Positions 12,781 through 20,335 of a DNA stretch of 33,399 nt are shown here, piece after piece. The stretch is from Oscillospiraceae bacterium. Its GTDB lineage: Bacteria > Bacillota > Clostridia > Oscillospirales > Oscillospiraceae. A program made the position numbers and the translations under genes. The stretch spans positions 1-33,399 of the forward strand of contig JAAWBD010000023.1 of the NCBI GenBank assembly GCA_022792495.1. The letters are read 5' to 3'. The notes beneath the pieces are model-generated. The model made no database searches, was not told the DNA's origin, and was given only the letters and a program-made list of their open reading frames with translations. Positions within the stretch are counted from its first letter, which is position 1. The number at the start of each line of letters is the position of its first letter.

Positions 12781-14111
12781 TATATCGCAAGGCTCCTTCT
12801 CCCATACAGTAATAAACACCCGCAGGATACACAGAAGGCTGCCCCCTCCGCCATCGGAACCGCCAGCCACAGGCCGTTAATACCCCAAATTCGCGGCAGC
12901 AGTATAATTCCACCGGATAGAAACCCCATGGTTCGTAAAAAAGATAGAAACGCCGAGACCTTCCCATTAGACAGGGCCGTAAAAAATGCGGAGGCAAAGA
13001 TATTTGCGCCGCAAAAAAGAAAGCTGTAAGAAAAAACTGAAAATCCTCCCGCCGCAAGTCGATAGACCTCTGACAGATCAGGGACAAAAAGCTGTATGAT
13101 GTAAGGGCCGCCCCACCTTGCCCCAGCAAATACAAGCAGGGAAACAACGGCCACAAATCCCAGACAGTCCCGCAAAACCCGTCTCTGCCGGCGGATATTT
13201 CCACTTCCGTATTGAAACCCCAAAATCGGGGCAACTCCCATGGAAAAACCGATATACAATGTATTCAGCAAAAACTGCGTATAGATGAGGATGGTGATGG
13301 CGGCCACCCCCTTCTCCCCTGTCAGCTTCATCATGGACAGGTTAAAAAGGAGCGTCGTCACTGCCGAAGCCAACTGTCCCACCATCTCCGAGGATCCGTT
13401 GAGACAGCTCTCCCACAACACCCTCCCATTCCATCTGCATCTCACAAAGGAAAGGGTTCCCTTCCCCCTAAAGAAAAAGAGGATCCCTGCTGCAGCGGGG
13501 ATCAGATACCCACAGCCCGTCCCCAGAGCCGCACCACCAACGCCCAAGCCACAAGGGACAATAAATATATAATCCAGAATGATATTGGCTATCCCGCCAG
13601 CCAGAGACAGGCCAAGCCCCAGTCCTGGTCTCCCTGCCGTCACCAGCAGATTGGAAAAAAGAGTCTGCAGCATATTGGCCGGCAGGAACCACATGAGGAA
13701 AGAAAAGTATTCCTCACAATGGGGAAAGAGCTGTGGACTGGCCCCCAGAGCAAGGAGGATCTCTTCTTTCCACAGCGATCCTCCTCCAAGAAGAAGCACG
13801 CCAACCACTGCCGCCGCAATAACAAGGAGTGTGAAATCTGCCTTGGCCTCCAGCTTCTCCCCGGCTCCCAGCTTTCGGGACACAATGGCGTTTCCGCCCG
13901 TGGCCAGCATGGTTCCCAGACCCACTGTCACATTGACCACAGGACAGACTATGTTGATAGCGGCAAGGGCGTCCGCATCCACAAAACGCGCTACAAAGAT
14001 GGTGTCCACCACAGTGTAACACCCCATGAACAGCATCATAGCCATTGTGGGAAGGGCAAAGGATAAAAGGGCAGGCAAGCTCCATTCCCGATCCAGCGGG
14101 CTGTTATTCAT
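12780..14111 (-). CDS. MATE-family multidrug/sodium antiporter (first)
   Basis: A 443-residue MATE exporter with about 12 membrane segments in two homologous halves. Family marks include the opening LPALLSFALPTMAMMLFMG, then YTVVDTIFVARFVDADALAA, and in the second half PILGFQYGSGNIRRQRRVLR. Such pumps use Na+ or H+ gradients to expel drugs or metabolites. The start at 14111 is chosen because it overlaps the 3' end of the AraC-GNAT gene by 8 bases, with AGAGGGGGCGG upstream; an earlier frame extension would run deep into that gene. It is therefore translated from the same message as the AraC-GNAT regulator, which probably controls it. It is distinct from the second MATE gene in the window. Confidence 0.9.
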   Translation of the reverse strand: MNNSPLDREWSLPALLSFALPTMAMMLFMGCYTVVDTIFVARFVDADALAAINIVCPVVNVTVGLGTMLATGGNAIVSRKLGAGEKLEAKADFTLLVIAAAVVGVLLLGGGSLWKEEILLALGASPQLFPHCEEYFSFLMWFLPANMLQTLFSNLLVTAGRPGLGLGLSLAGGIANIILDYIFIVPCGLGVGGAALGTGCGYLIPAAAGILFFFRGKGTLSFVRCRWNGRVLWESCLNGSSEMVGQLASAVTTLLFNLSMMKLTGEKGVAAITILIYTQFLLNTLYIGFSMGVAPILGFQYGSGNIRRQRRVLRDCLGFVAVVSLLVFAGARWGGPYIIQLFVPDLSEVYRLAAGGFSVFSYSFLFCGANIFASAFFTALSNGKVSAFLSFLRTMGFLSGGIILLPRIWGINGLWLAVPMAEGAAFCVSCGCLLLYGRRSLAI

Positions 14112-14958
14112 GGGAAGCCGCCCCCTCTCCTCTACGCAAGACCAACCGCTGTGTAGGATAACCAAACTCGGCCAGCAGTTCTCCTTCCTCAAAACCAAGC
14201 CGCTGATAGGCCGCCCGCTGTCCTGTATCCGCCCTATCCCCTTCCCGGAAGGTCGTAATACTTACCTCCCGTTTCCAAGGCATTTCATAATCTAAAATAA
14301 AGGAGAGCAGAGCCTTCTCCACCCCATACCGATGATACTGAGGATGTACTCCCAGAAAATCAATGCTCCCATCCTGGGAAGAAAAGGCTGCGGCACCCAC
14401 CAGCACCCCTCTATTCCACATGATCACAGCCCTTCGCTCTGAGATATACTCCACAAGCCTTTCCCGATGCTCCGCCTCGTCGAAGCAGGGAAATCCATTG
14501 ATCACAAGCTTGGTCAGCCCCATCCAATCCGGAATGTCCTCTTGGGTAGCGTACACGACCTTTCCTTCCATATCAGCAAAAGACGACGGCGCTGGCGTAA
14601 GAACAAAGGGGAGCTGCAAGGGATAGAAACTCTCCCTTTCCCGGTATTCCAACGGAGTACACTTATACATCGCTTTAAAGATCCCGGTGAACGCCTGCTG
14701 GCTCTCATACCCTGCCCCCGCCGCGATCTCAAGGATCGGTACCCGGGTAAAGACAAGCTGTCTCGCTGCTTCTGTCAATCTCCGGCGCTGAACATAATTA
14801 TGGGGAGTCATCCCAACGCCAAGGGTAAAGATGCGATGAAAATGATATTTAGAATAATGTACCGTCCCTGCCACCGTATCCAGATCCAGCTTTTTCTCCA
14901 AATGGCTCTCCATATACTCTATCGCCTCTCTGATGAGCTCTACCCCATCATTCTCCAT
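14104..14958 (-). CDS. AraC-type regulator fused to a GNAT acetyltransferase domain
   Basis: A 284-residue fusion. Residues 1-110 are a two-helix-turn-helix AraC DNA-binding domain: LDLDTVAGTVHYSKYHFHRI, then VGMTPHNYVQRRRL and AAGAGYESQQAFTGIFKAMY. Residues from about 140 to the end form a GNAT-like domain with VLVGAAAFSSQDGSIDFLGV, then HPQYHRYGVEKALLSFIL and QRAAYQRLGFEEGE; the acetyl-CoA loop is degenerate (HPQYHRYGVEK instead of R/QxxGxG). An effector-sensing role for this domain is possible. The ATG at 14958 follows GGAAAGGAGGG. The stop overlaps the MATE start by 8 bases, so it likely controls a pump made in the same operon. Confidence 0.85.
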   Translation of the reverse strand: MENDGVELIREAIEYMESHLEKKLDLDTVAGTVHYSKYHFHRIFTLGVGMTPHNYVQRRRLTEAARQLVFTRVPILEIAAGAGYESQQAFTGIFKAMYKCTPLEYRERESFYPLQLPFVLTPAPSSFADMEGKVVYATQEDIPDWMGLTKLVINGFPCFDEAEHRERLVEYISERRAVIMWNRGVLVGAAAFSSQDGSIDFLGVHPQYHRYGVEKALLSFILDYEMPWKREVSITTFREGDRADTGQRAAYQRLGFEEGELLAEFGYPTQRLVLRRGEGAASHE

Positions 14959-15082
14959 TTGACTTCCCTCCTTTCCCCATGATGATAACAAATTTTCCGG
15001 CTCTTTCCTTCCTCATTCTTGCGGTTTCTCTCTGAACCCCGGTTTTCTTCTCCGCATAAACTGGTTTCAAGGGAGGAGTGAT

Positions 15083-15286
15083 ATGATGGGATGCCAGAGC
15101 GGAACTGTAAATAACCAGGAGATCCTGCTGTTAGCTGCCTTGGCCTCCATTCGGATCGCTCAGGGCCTGGACAGCGGCCAAATCGAGACCTTGGCCGCCT
15201 TTTTTCAAGTTCTTGGAGACAATCTGGCTCTGCTGAGCGCACCCCCTTGTTCCATGTCACGACAGGAGGAGAAGGCGGAGGGCTGA
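15083..15286 (+). CDS. Small conserved-looking protein (67 aa)
   Basis: A 67-residue protein with a helical core: NQEILLLAALASIRIAQGLD, then SGQIETLAAFFQVLGDNLALLSA. It resembles tiny proteins common in Oscillospiraceae and Lachnospiraceae (DUF6774-like is my best guess, not certain). The core is amphipathic rather than a classic membrane segment. The ATG follows GGGAGGAG at 5 bases, a strong site. It is transcribed alone on the plus strand, divergent from the AraC-GNAT gene, with no clear sigma-A promoter in the 124-base gap (14959-15082), so a sporulation sigma factor is possible. The stop codon lies inside the loop of the downstream terminator. Confidence 0.65.
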   Translation: MMGCQSGTVNNQEILLLAALASIRIAQGLDSGQIETLAAFFQVLGDNLALLSAPPCSMSRQEEKAEG

Positions 15287-15300
15287 CCCTCCGCCTTCTC
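15269..15300 (+). terminator. Terminator overlapping the stop of the 67-aa gene
   Basis: GAGAAGGCGGAGGG (15269-15282) and CCCTCCGCCTTCTC (15287-15300) form a perfect 14-bp stem with the 4-base loop CTGA, which includes the TGA stop. The tail TCTATTTTTT follows on the plus strand. Confidence 0.9.
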
Positions 15301-15301
15301 T

Positions 15302-16804
15302 CTATTTTTTCTTCGCCGCCAATGCCGCCGACAGAGACCAGGTCTCCCAATCTCCCGCATCCCATCGGGCCTGCTGACGACGCTCCCGCAGCAACGCCTC
15401 CAGGGTCTCTCCTGTCTCAGTTCCTGTGTCTCCGGGCAGTTTCTCCAATATATCCAGTGTATCGTAGGACAGGGAATCGGTCAGATACTCCAGGTCAATC
15501 ATAGCTGAACTGTTCTGCTGATACAGGGATACATTATATCTGGCCACCAGTCGATCCACATTACAAAAGTTCAGAACCAACCAGCCCGCAACGGATACCG
15601 CAAACAAAACCTTAAAACAGCAGAATCCCTTCCTCCATGTCTTTAACAACGCGATCAAGAAAAAGATCCCCAGCATCCCCATTCCCCAATAGGTCAGCAC
15701 CCTTTTGAAGGACAGGCCATATACTGCTACATAAAGGCTCATCCGACAGGCCGCCGACACCAGGATCACTCCGCTGAGAAGGATCAGCAACGTGGACAGG
15801 CTGCGGAGCCATTTCCCGTCCTTACCCTCCAGCCTGGCGATCTGAAGGGCGGATAGGGACAGCGATAAATTCAGGATCGCCACAAAAACCAGCTGAAAAA
15901 AGCCGCCCCGGGCATACTCCGCATACGTAAGGCCGGTAGCTTGCTCCAGATACCCTGTCCCACCAAAAAGAACAGAGAACTGCACCGCGATAAAAAACAC
16001 GTAGAGAAGATCCATCACCGCCAAAACAACTCCGGGAAGCAGAGCGTCTATCCTTGGCAGCTCCCAGGCTTTTCCCTCCCGCTTCTCCGGATGCCTCAAG
16101 GCGTATAGAAGCCCAAAAAGAAAGGGTACTGCCGCCAGCCCCAGCACCAGCCGCAGAAAACTGCTTCCAAATAGCAAAAGCAGAATGATGGTCAGATTTT
16201 CCACTACATGAGCAAAATAAGGATCGGCGTTGGTCAAAAGAAGTAGCGCCACTGTGAATAGCGGGAAAGCCAACAGTAAACCCACAAAAGCAGCCAGCCA
16301 TCTTCGATCCCCCTTGTAAGATCTGGCTGCATCCCAACAGGCCGGAAGATGACAGAAAAGGCCCTTCAGCAGCAGTCCAAACCGTTCGACCACCATCCGG
16401 GGAGAAGTCCAAGGCTGTTTCCCCTGTCCCGACCATTGAAAAAGCTGAACCGTCACCAAAACCAGCAAAAATACCAGATTCCAGCTTCTAAGCCACAGGT
16501 TGGAATAAAGAGAAAAGGTCAGGGCGAGAAGAAGCACCGCCCCCAGCATCAGAAAATTGACCCGCTCCCGAAGCCCTGAAGCTCCTTTATACCAAAGCAG
16601 TACTCCATACCAAGCCGCTGTTAAAATCGTGATCCCAAGTCCCGGAAGCTGCCGGCCAGCCATCACACTGACCCCGAGAAAACCCAGAACCCAGGTCAGA
16701 AGGAGCAATACCCGATCCTTGCCGTCAGCCTCATAGATCCTTCTGGGTTTTATTTCCGCATCAGCCTGCACCGGCGAAGTGTTCCTCACCACAGATTTAT
16801 CCAT
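15302..16804 (-). CDS. DUF4173/DUF4153-family membrane protein
   Basis: A 500-residue polytopic membrane protein with about 11-12 hydrophobic segments from residue 30 to 420 and a hydrophilic C-terminal tail of about 80 residues. The family mark is YLEQATGLTYAEYARGGFFQ, the conserved block of DUF4173 (and related DUF4153) proteins, then LVFVAILNLSLSLSALQIARL. The function is unknown; relatives co-occur with sensory and membrane regulators in Firmicutes. It starts at 16804 with AAGGGGTGAG upstream, 31 bases after the upstream gene, so it is the last member of the DUF2975/XRE operon. Confidence 0.85.
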   Translation of the reverse strand: MDKSVVRNTSPVQADAEIKPRRIYEADGKDRVLLLLTWVLGFLGVSVMAGRQLPGLGITILTAAWYGVLLWYKGASGLRERVNFLMLGAVLLLALTFSLYSNLWLRSWNLVFLLVLVTVQLFQWSGQGKQPWTSPRMVVERFGLLLKGLFCHLPACWDAARSYKGDRRWLAAFVGLLLAFPLFTVALLLLTNADPYFAHVVENLTIILLLLFGSSFLRLVLGLAAVPFLFGLLYALRHPEKREGKAWELPRIDALLPGVVLAVMDLLYVFFIAVQFSVLFGGTGYLEQATGLTYAEYARGGFFQLVFVAILNLSLSLSALQIARLEGKDGKWLRSLSTLLILLSGVILVSAACRMSLYVAVYGLSFKRVLTYWGMGMLGIFFLIALLKTWRKGFCCFKVLFAVSVAGWLVLNFCNVDRLVARYNVSLYQQNSSAMIDLEYLTDSLSYDTLDILEKLPGDTGTETGETLEALLRERRQQARWDAGDWETWSLSAALAAKKK

Positions 16805-16835
16805 TTTCTCACCCCTTCAGCCTGCTTCCGTTTTA

Positions 16836-17396
16836 CTATCTCCAGAGAACCCAGTACCACCCATCACCCAAAGACTCCACCCTATCCTTTCCCTCTGGTG
16901 GTTTCCCTGGAGAATAAATGGCCTCGCAGTTTCCAACAAAGCCGTTGTACATGCGGAAGGAAAAGCCTTCTCCCCTTTCCATCATATAAAGCCTTCGATC
17001 CCAGGCGCCGGAGCTGATATACCAAACGCCAGCGCTCACCTGTCTCAGCTCCCCTTCCTGCCATGCCCGGATCCCAGCCTCCCTGACTGGACGGTAGATC
17101 CAATGATTCAGCCGTCCCGCTCCCAGAGTAAAGGGCCATACCAACCAAAGGAACATTACCAGTATAGCCAGCGCTCCAGAGAGGATCGAAGCTCCTGTGC
17201 GGTACCACAGGGCCCTCCCAGCCAAGCAGATCGTCCTTGCGCAAAGGATCAGCACCAGAATCAGATATCCCCCTACCCCCAAGGCCCGGCCAAGGGTAAG
17301 GGCATCCCTCTCCATACCCAGCCAGTTCAAAAGAAGTGCGGCAAGAGGGAGTCCTATGGTGAGAAGAAGCTCCTTCTTGAAGCACCCCCTATCCAT
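16836..17396 (-). CDS. Membrane protein of unknown function (186 aa)
   Basis: I do not recognise a family. About three hydrophobic segments lie in the first 100 residues (LLLTIGLPLAALLLNWLG, GGYLILVLILCARTI and LAILVMFLWLVWPFTL), followed by an outward or cytosolic domain of about 85 residues with several tryptophans and glycines (GVWYISSGAWDRRLYMMERG, then LGDGWYWVLWR). The C-terminal part looks like a small beta-rich domain. The ATG at 17396 overlaps the upstream gene by 8 bases and has AAAGGGGAGAG upstream, so translation is coupled. It belongs to the five-gene DUF2975/XRE/DUF4173 operon. Confidence 0.7.
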   Translation of the reverse strand: MDRGCFKKELLLTIGLPLAALLLNWLGMERDALTLGRALGVGGYLILVLILCARTICLAGRALWYRTGASILSGALAILVMFLWLVWPFTLGAGRLNHWIYRPVREAGIRAWQEGELRQVSAGVWYISSGAWDRRLYMMERGEGFSFRMYNGFVGNCEAIYSPGKPPEGKDRVESLGDGWYWVLWR

Positions 17397-17964
17397 CCCG
17401 CGTCTCTCCCCTTTCCTCCATCCGCCCCGACTGCCAAAAGCTGCCCAGAGCGAAAAGAAGGGGAGGAAAAAATCCAGCCAGTATCCCACCTACGGCCAGC
17501 GTCTGCAGCAGTCCACCTCCTCCTGTCCACCAAAAAAGCGAGCCCATGGTAGAGATCACAAAAAAGCTGGAGGGGCTGGCCAGCAGGAAAGAAAAAAGGA
17601 TAACAGCCTCAAAACCCTTCTCCCACTCTCCTATGATGCATACCAACACGATGCAGACCCAGAGCCATGCCACTATGACTGGGTGAAATACAGCTTGTCT
17701 TTTCTCTTTGTCTGTCTGGGGATACGCCCATTTTACCAGCCAGGCGGTAAGCATCCCCAAGGGAAAGTAAAGCAATACCAACACAAAGGGAAGTATCTGC
17801 CACATAAACCCAAGGCCTACAAGCCCGACCTCCAACTTTATCGCTAATAAATATAGAGGAACCAGGCACACCAGGCTATATAAAATATGCGCCGCGGCAA
17901 AGCCCCCAAAGCGCTGGGCTGCTGTAGTCACCCTTTGGCACGGAGCCTTATCGGATTCATCCAT
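17389..17964 (-). CDS. Membrane protein of unknown function (191 aa)
   Basis: An integral membrane protein with about five hydrophobic segments (for example AAAHILYSLVCLVPLYLLAI, PFVLVLLYFPLGMLTAWLVK, PVIVAWLWVCIVLVCIIG and GGILAGFFPPLLFALG). I see no known family motif. The ATG at 17964 overlaps the stop of the XRE regulator by 8 bases, and its own stop overlaps the next gene by 8 bases, so it is embedded in a coupled series. It may be a partner of the DUF4173 protein; no biochemical function is visible. Confidence 0.72.
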   Translation of the reverse strand: MDESDKAPCQRVTTAAQRFGGFAAAHILYSLVCLVPLYLLAIKLEVGLVGLGFMWQILPFVLVLLYFPLGMLTAWLVKWAYPQTDKEKRQAVFHPVIVAWLWVCIVLVCIIGEWEKGFEAVILFSFLLASPSSFFVISTMGSLFWWTGGGGLLQTLAVGGILAGFFPPLLFALGSFWQSGRMEERGETRDG

Positions 17965-18181
17965 GGCCTTCCCCCTCCTCCGGAAGAAACTCCAAAATAT
18001 CTCCGGGCTGGCAGTTCAGAGCTTTGCAGATGGCCTCCAGGGTAGAAAACCGGACAGCCTTGGCATGGTTATTTTTCAGCACCGACAGGTTGGCCAGGGT
18101 CAGATCCACCTTGGCGGCCAGCTCATTGAGGCTCATTTTCCGCCTGGCCATCATCACGTCCAGATTCACAATGATCGGCAT
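17957..18181 (-). CDS. XRE-family regulator (YozG-like)
   Basis: A 74-residue protein that is essentially one Cro/CI-type helix-turn-helix: NLDVMMARRKMSLNELAAKV, then DLTLANLSVLKNNHAKAVRF and STLEAICKALNCQPGDILEF. It belongs to the small XRE group that accompanies DUF2975 membrane proteins (compare yoaS-yozG in Bacillus subtilis). The ATG follows GAGGGGGTGGGGAG. It lies 12 bases after the DUF2975 gene and probably controls the operon that contains it; the membrane protein may modulate it. Confidence 0.88.
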   Translation of the reverse strand: MPIIVNLDVMMARRKMSLNELAAKVDLTLANLSVLKNNHAKAVRFSTLEAICKALNCQPGDILEFLPEEGEGHG

Positions 18182-18193
18182 CTCCCCACCCCC

Positions 18194-18769
18194 TCAAATG
18201 GTCAGGTCATTCTCTTCCTTCAGCTCGGCGGCTTGGCGGAAGAGGGCGGACATGACCATGCACAGCAGTCCCCCCATGGCAAAGACGGGGACAAAAAGAG
18301 TGTTGTAGGAGACCAGAGACACGAGGGAGTCGAAATAGACCAGCCGCCACACCGCCCGTATCAGGGCGGCACACGAGATTCCAAAGCAACACACTCCCGC
18401 CTGCTTCAGACTCGTTCCGTTCCTCTTCTGGAAGGGATTTCCCTCCAAAATGGTGCCCAGTACCTTCCGGGCCTGCCAGAGGACGATAGCGGTACACACC
18501 CCGCACGCCAGAAGAAACAGGGTCAGCACAGTGGTGTACTGGCTGCGCCAGACCCGGGTCAGGTACTGCCAACAGACTGCCAGAAAGATCAATGGCCCAA
18601 ATTCCGGGCCAAACATTCCAAATTCCTTCGCGGCACCCCACAGCCCATACTCCGCGCCCATCCCCACAATGCCGGGCACCAGCGGCAGAACAATGAGATT
18701 GCACACGAAGGTGATTGTCACCAGTATTTTCAGAATTTTTGCCAGCTTCTGCACATTTGTTTTTTCCAT
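18194..18769 (-). CDS. DUF2975 family membrane protein
   Basis: A 191-residue protein with four hydrophobic segments (IVLPLVPGIVGMG, VLTLFLLACGVCTAIVLWQA, GVCCFGISCAALIRAV and FVPVFAMGGLLCMVMSALF). The cytoplasmic loop LEGNPFQKRNGTSLKQAGVC, with its conserved NPF, is the typical DUF2975 mark. The family almost always lies beside a small XRE regulator, as here. Function unknown; a membrane-linked sensor role is a reasonable guess. The ATG at 18769 follows CAGGAGGG. It is the first gene of the operon running to 15302. Confidence 0.9.
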   Translation of the reverse strand: MEKTNVQKLAKILKILVTITFVCNLIVLPLVPGIVGMGAEYGLWGAAKEFGMFGPEFGPLIFLAVCWQYLTRVWRSQYTTVLTLFLLACGVCTAIVLWQARKVLGTILEGNPFQKRNGTSLKQAGVCCFGISCAALIRAVWRLVYFDSLVSLVSYNTLFVPVFAMGGLLCMVMSALFRQAAELKEENDLTI

Positions 18770-18792
18770 TTGGCATCCCTCCTGTTGTCCAT

Positions 18793-18821
18793 AGATTACC
18801 ACCGCACTTATTGATTGTCAA
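18793..18821 (-). promoter_or_regulatory. Promoter for the DUF2975/XRE operon
   Basis: On the minus strand the -35 box is TTGACA (18816-18821) and the -10 box is TAATCT (18793-18798), with a 17-base spacer. Just upstream (18822-18860) are several ATTGAT/ATCAAT-type elements, including an imperfect TTATTGATTTTCGATAA palindrome, which could be operator sites for the small XRE regulator. Confidence 0.7.
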
Positions 18822-18861
18822 GCATTATTTATTGATTTTCGATAAATTTATATTGATAGGC

Positions 18862-18896
18862 AAAAAGAGCGAAGGCTGATAGCCTTCGCTCTTTTT
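18862..18896. terminator. Terminator downstream of nfnB
   Basis: AAAAAGAGCGAAGGCT and AGCCTTCGCTCTTTTT form a perfect 16-bp stem with a 3-base loop, 17 bases after the nfnB stop codon. Confidence 0.93.
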
Positions 18897-18913
18897 GTAT
18901 TACAAATTTATCT

Positions 18914-20335
18914 TTACTTGCTCAGGTACTCGTCGATGGCCTTGGCAGCCACCTTACCGGCCCCCATGGCCGAGATAACGGTGGCAGCGCCGGTGACTGC
19001 GTCACCACCAGCGTAAACACCCTCCTTAGTGGTGGCGCCGGTCTGCTCCTCCACGATGATGCCACCGTGCTTGTTGACCTCCAGACCCTTGGTAGTGGAC
19101 TTGATAAGGGGGTTGGGGGAGGTGCCGATGGAGATAATCACCGTGTCTACCTCCAGCTCGAACTCACTGCCAGGGACAGGGACAGGACGGCGGCGGCCCT
19201 TCTCATCGGGCTCCCCCAGCTCCATCTTGATGCACTTCATGCCGGTGACAAAGCCGTTCTTGGGATCCCGGCGGTCATCGGGGTTGTGGTAGCCCAAAAT
19301 CTCCACAGGGTTATTGAGGAGCTTGAAGTCGATGCCCTCCTCCATGGCGTGCTCCACCTCCTCTTTCCGGGCGGGGAGCTCCTCCAGGGAACGGCGGTAG
19401 ACAATGTAGACCTTCTCGGCCCCCAGACGGAGGGCAGTACGGGCGGCGTCCATGGCCACGTTGCCGCCGCCCACCACGGCCACCTTACCACCCTTCATGA
19501 TGGGGGTCACAGGGTCGTCCTTATAGGCCTTCATCAGGTTGGAACGGGTGAGGAACTCGTTGGCGGAGTATACGCCCTTCAGGCTCTCACCGGGAATGCC
19601 CATGAAGTTGGGAAGGCCAGCGCCGGAACCCACAAACACTGCCTCAAAGCCCATGTCAAAAAGCTCGTCGATGGTCAGGGTCTTCCCAATAACCATGTTG
19701 GTCTCCATATCCACTCCCATGGCTGTCAGGTTATCCACTTCCTTCTGAACAATAGCCTTGGGGAGACGGAACTCCGGGATGCCGTAAACCAGCACGCCGC
19801 CTGCGGTATGTAAGGCCTCATAGACCGTGACCTGATATCCCTTCTTGGCCAGGTCTCCGGCGCAGGTGAGGCCGCTGGGGCCGGAGCCCACGATGGCCAC
19901 CTTGTGGCCGTTGGAGGGCACCTTGTCAGGCAGCTGGGTAGCGTGGGCATTGTGCCAGTCGGCCACGAAGCGCTCCAGGCGGCCGATACCCACAGGCTCG
20001 CCCTTGATGCCCCGGACGCACTTGCTCTCACACTGGGTCTCCTGGGGGCAGACTCGACCGCAGACGGCGGGGAGAGAGGAGGACTGCTGGATGACCTGGT
20101 AGGCCCCTTCGAAATCCCCCTCCTTGATTTTGGCAATAAATTCGGGAATGTGGATGTTCACCGGGCAGCCGGACACACAGGGATAATTCTTGCAGTTCAG
20201 GCAGCGGAGGGCCTCCTGAATGGCGGTTTCCTCCGAGTAGCCCAGGGCCACCTCGCTGAAGTTATGAGCCCGAACCTGGGGCTCCTGGGTCGGCATAGGA
20301 TTCTTCTTCGGATCCATATTAGGCAGATTAGCCAT
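18914..20335 (-). CDS. nfnB: NfnB-type large subunit (glutamate synthase small-chain-like oxidoreductase)
   Basis: A 473-residue FAD/iron-sulfur oxidoreductase. It has the two-cluster cysteine pattern of the GltD/NfnB family: Cys45, 48, 53, 57 (CLNCKNYPCVSGC) and Cys92, 96, 102, 106 (CGRVCPQETQCESKC). Nucleotide sites are GSGPSG (150-155) for FAD and GGGNVAMD (289-296) for NADPH. Paired directly after a ferredoxin-NADP reductase-like subunit and without a glutamate synthase large chain, it is best read as the large subunit of the electron-bifurcating transhydrogenase that links NADH, ferredoxin and NADPH. It is often annotated gltA. The ATG at 20335 follows AAGGAGG and overlaps nfnA by 8 bases. 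A glutamate synthase role is less likely. Confidence 0.88.
   Translation of the reverse strand: MANLPNMDPKKNPMPTQEPQVRAHNFSEVALGYSEETAIQEALRCLNCKNYPCVSGCPVNIHIPEFIAKIKEGDFEGAYQVIQQSSSLPAVCGRVCPQETQCESKCVRGIKGEPVGIGRLERFVADWHNAHATQLPDKVPSNGHKVAIVGSGPSGLTCAGDLAKKGYQVTVYEALHTAGGVLVYGIPEFRLPKAIVQKEVDNLTAMGVDMETNMVIGKTLTIDELFDMGFEAVFVGSGAGLPNFMGIPGESLKGVYSANEFLTRSNLMKAYKDDPVTPIMKGGKVAVVGGGNVAMDAARTALRLGAEKVYIVYRRSLEELPARKEEVEHAMEEGIDFKLLNNPVEILGYHNPDDRRDPKNGFVTGMKCIKMELGEPDEKGRRRPVPVPGSEFELEVDTVIISIGTSPNPLIKSTTKGLEVNKHGGIIVEEQTGATTKEGVYAGGDAVTGAATVISAMGAGKVAAKAIDEYLSK

Noticed and set aside
18914-20335. True glutamate synthase small chain (gltD)
   Set aside because: No large glutamate synthase chain is nearby, and the gene follows an FNR-like partner with which it overlaps, which points to NfnB.
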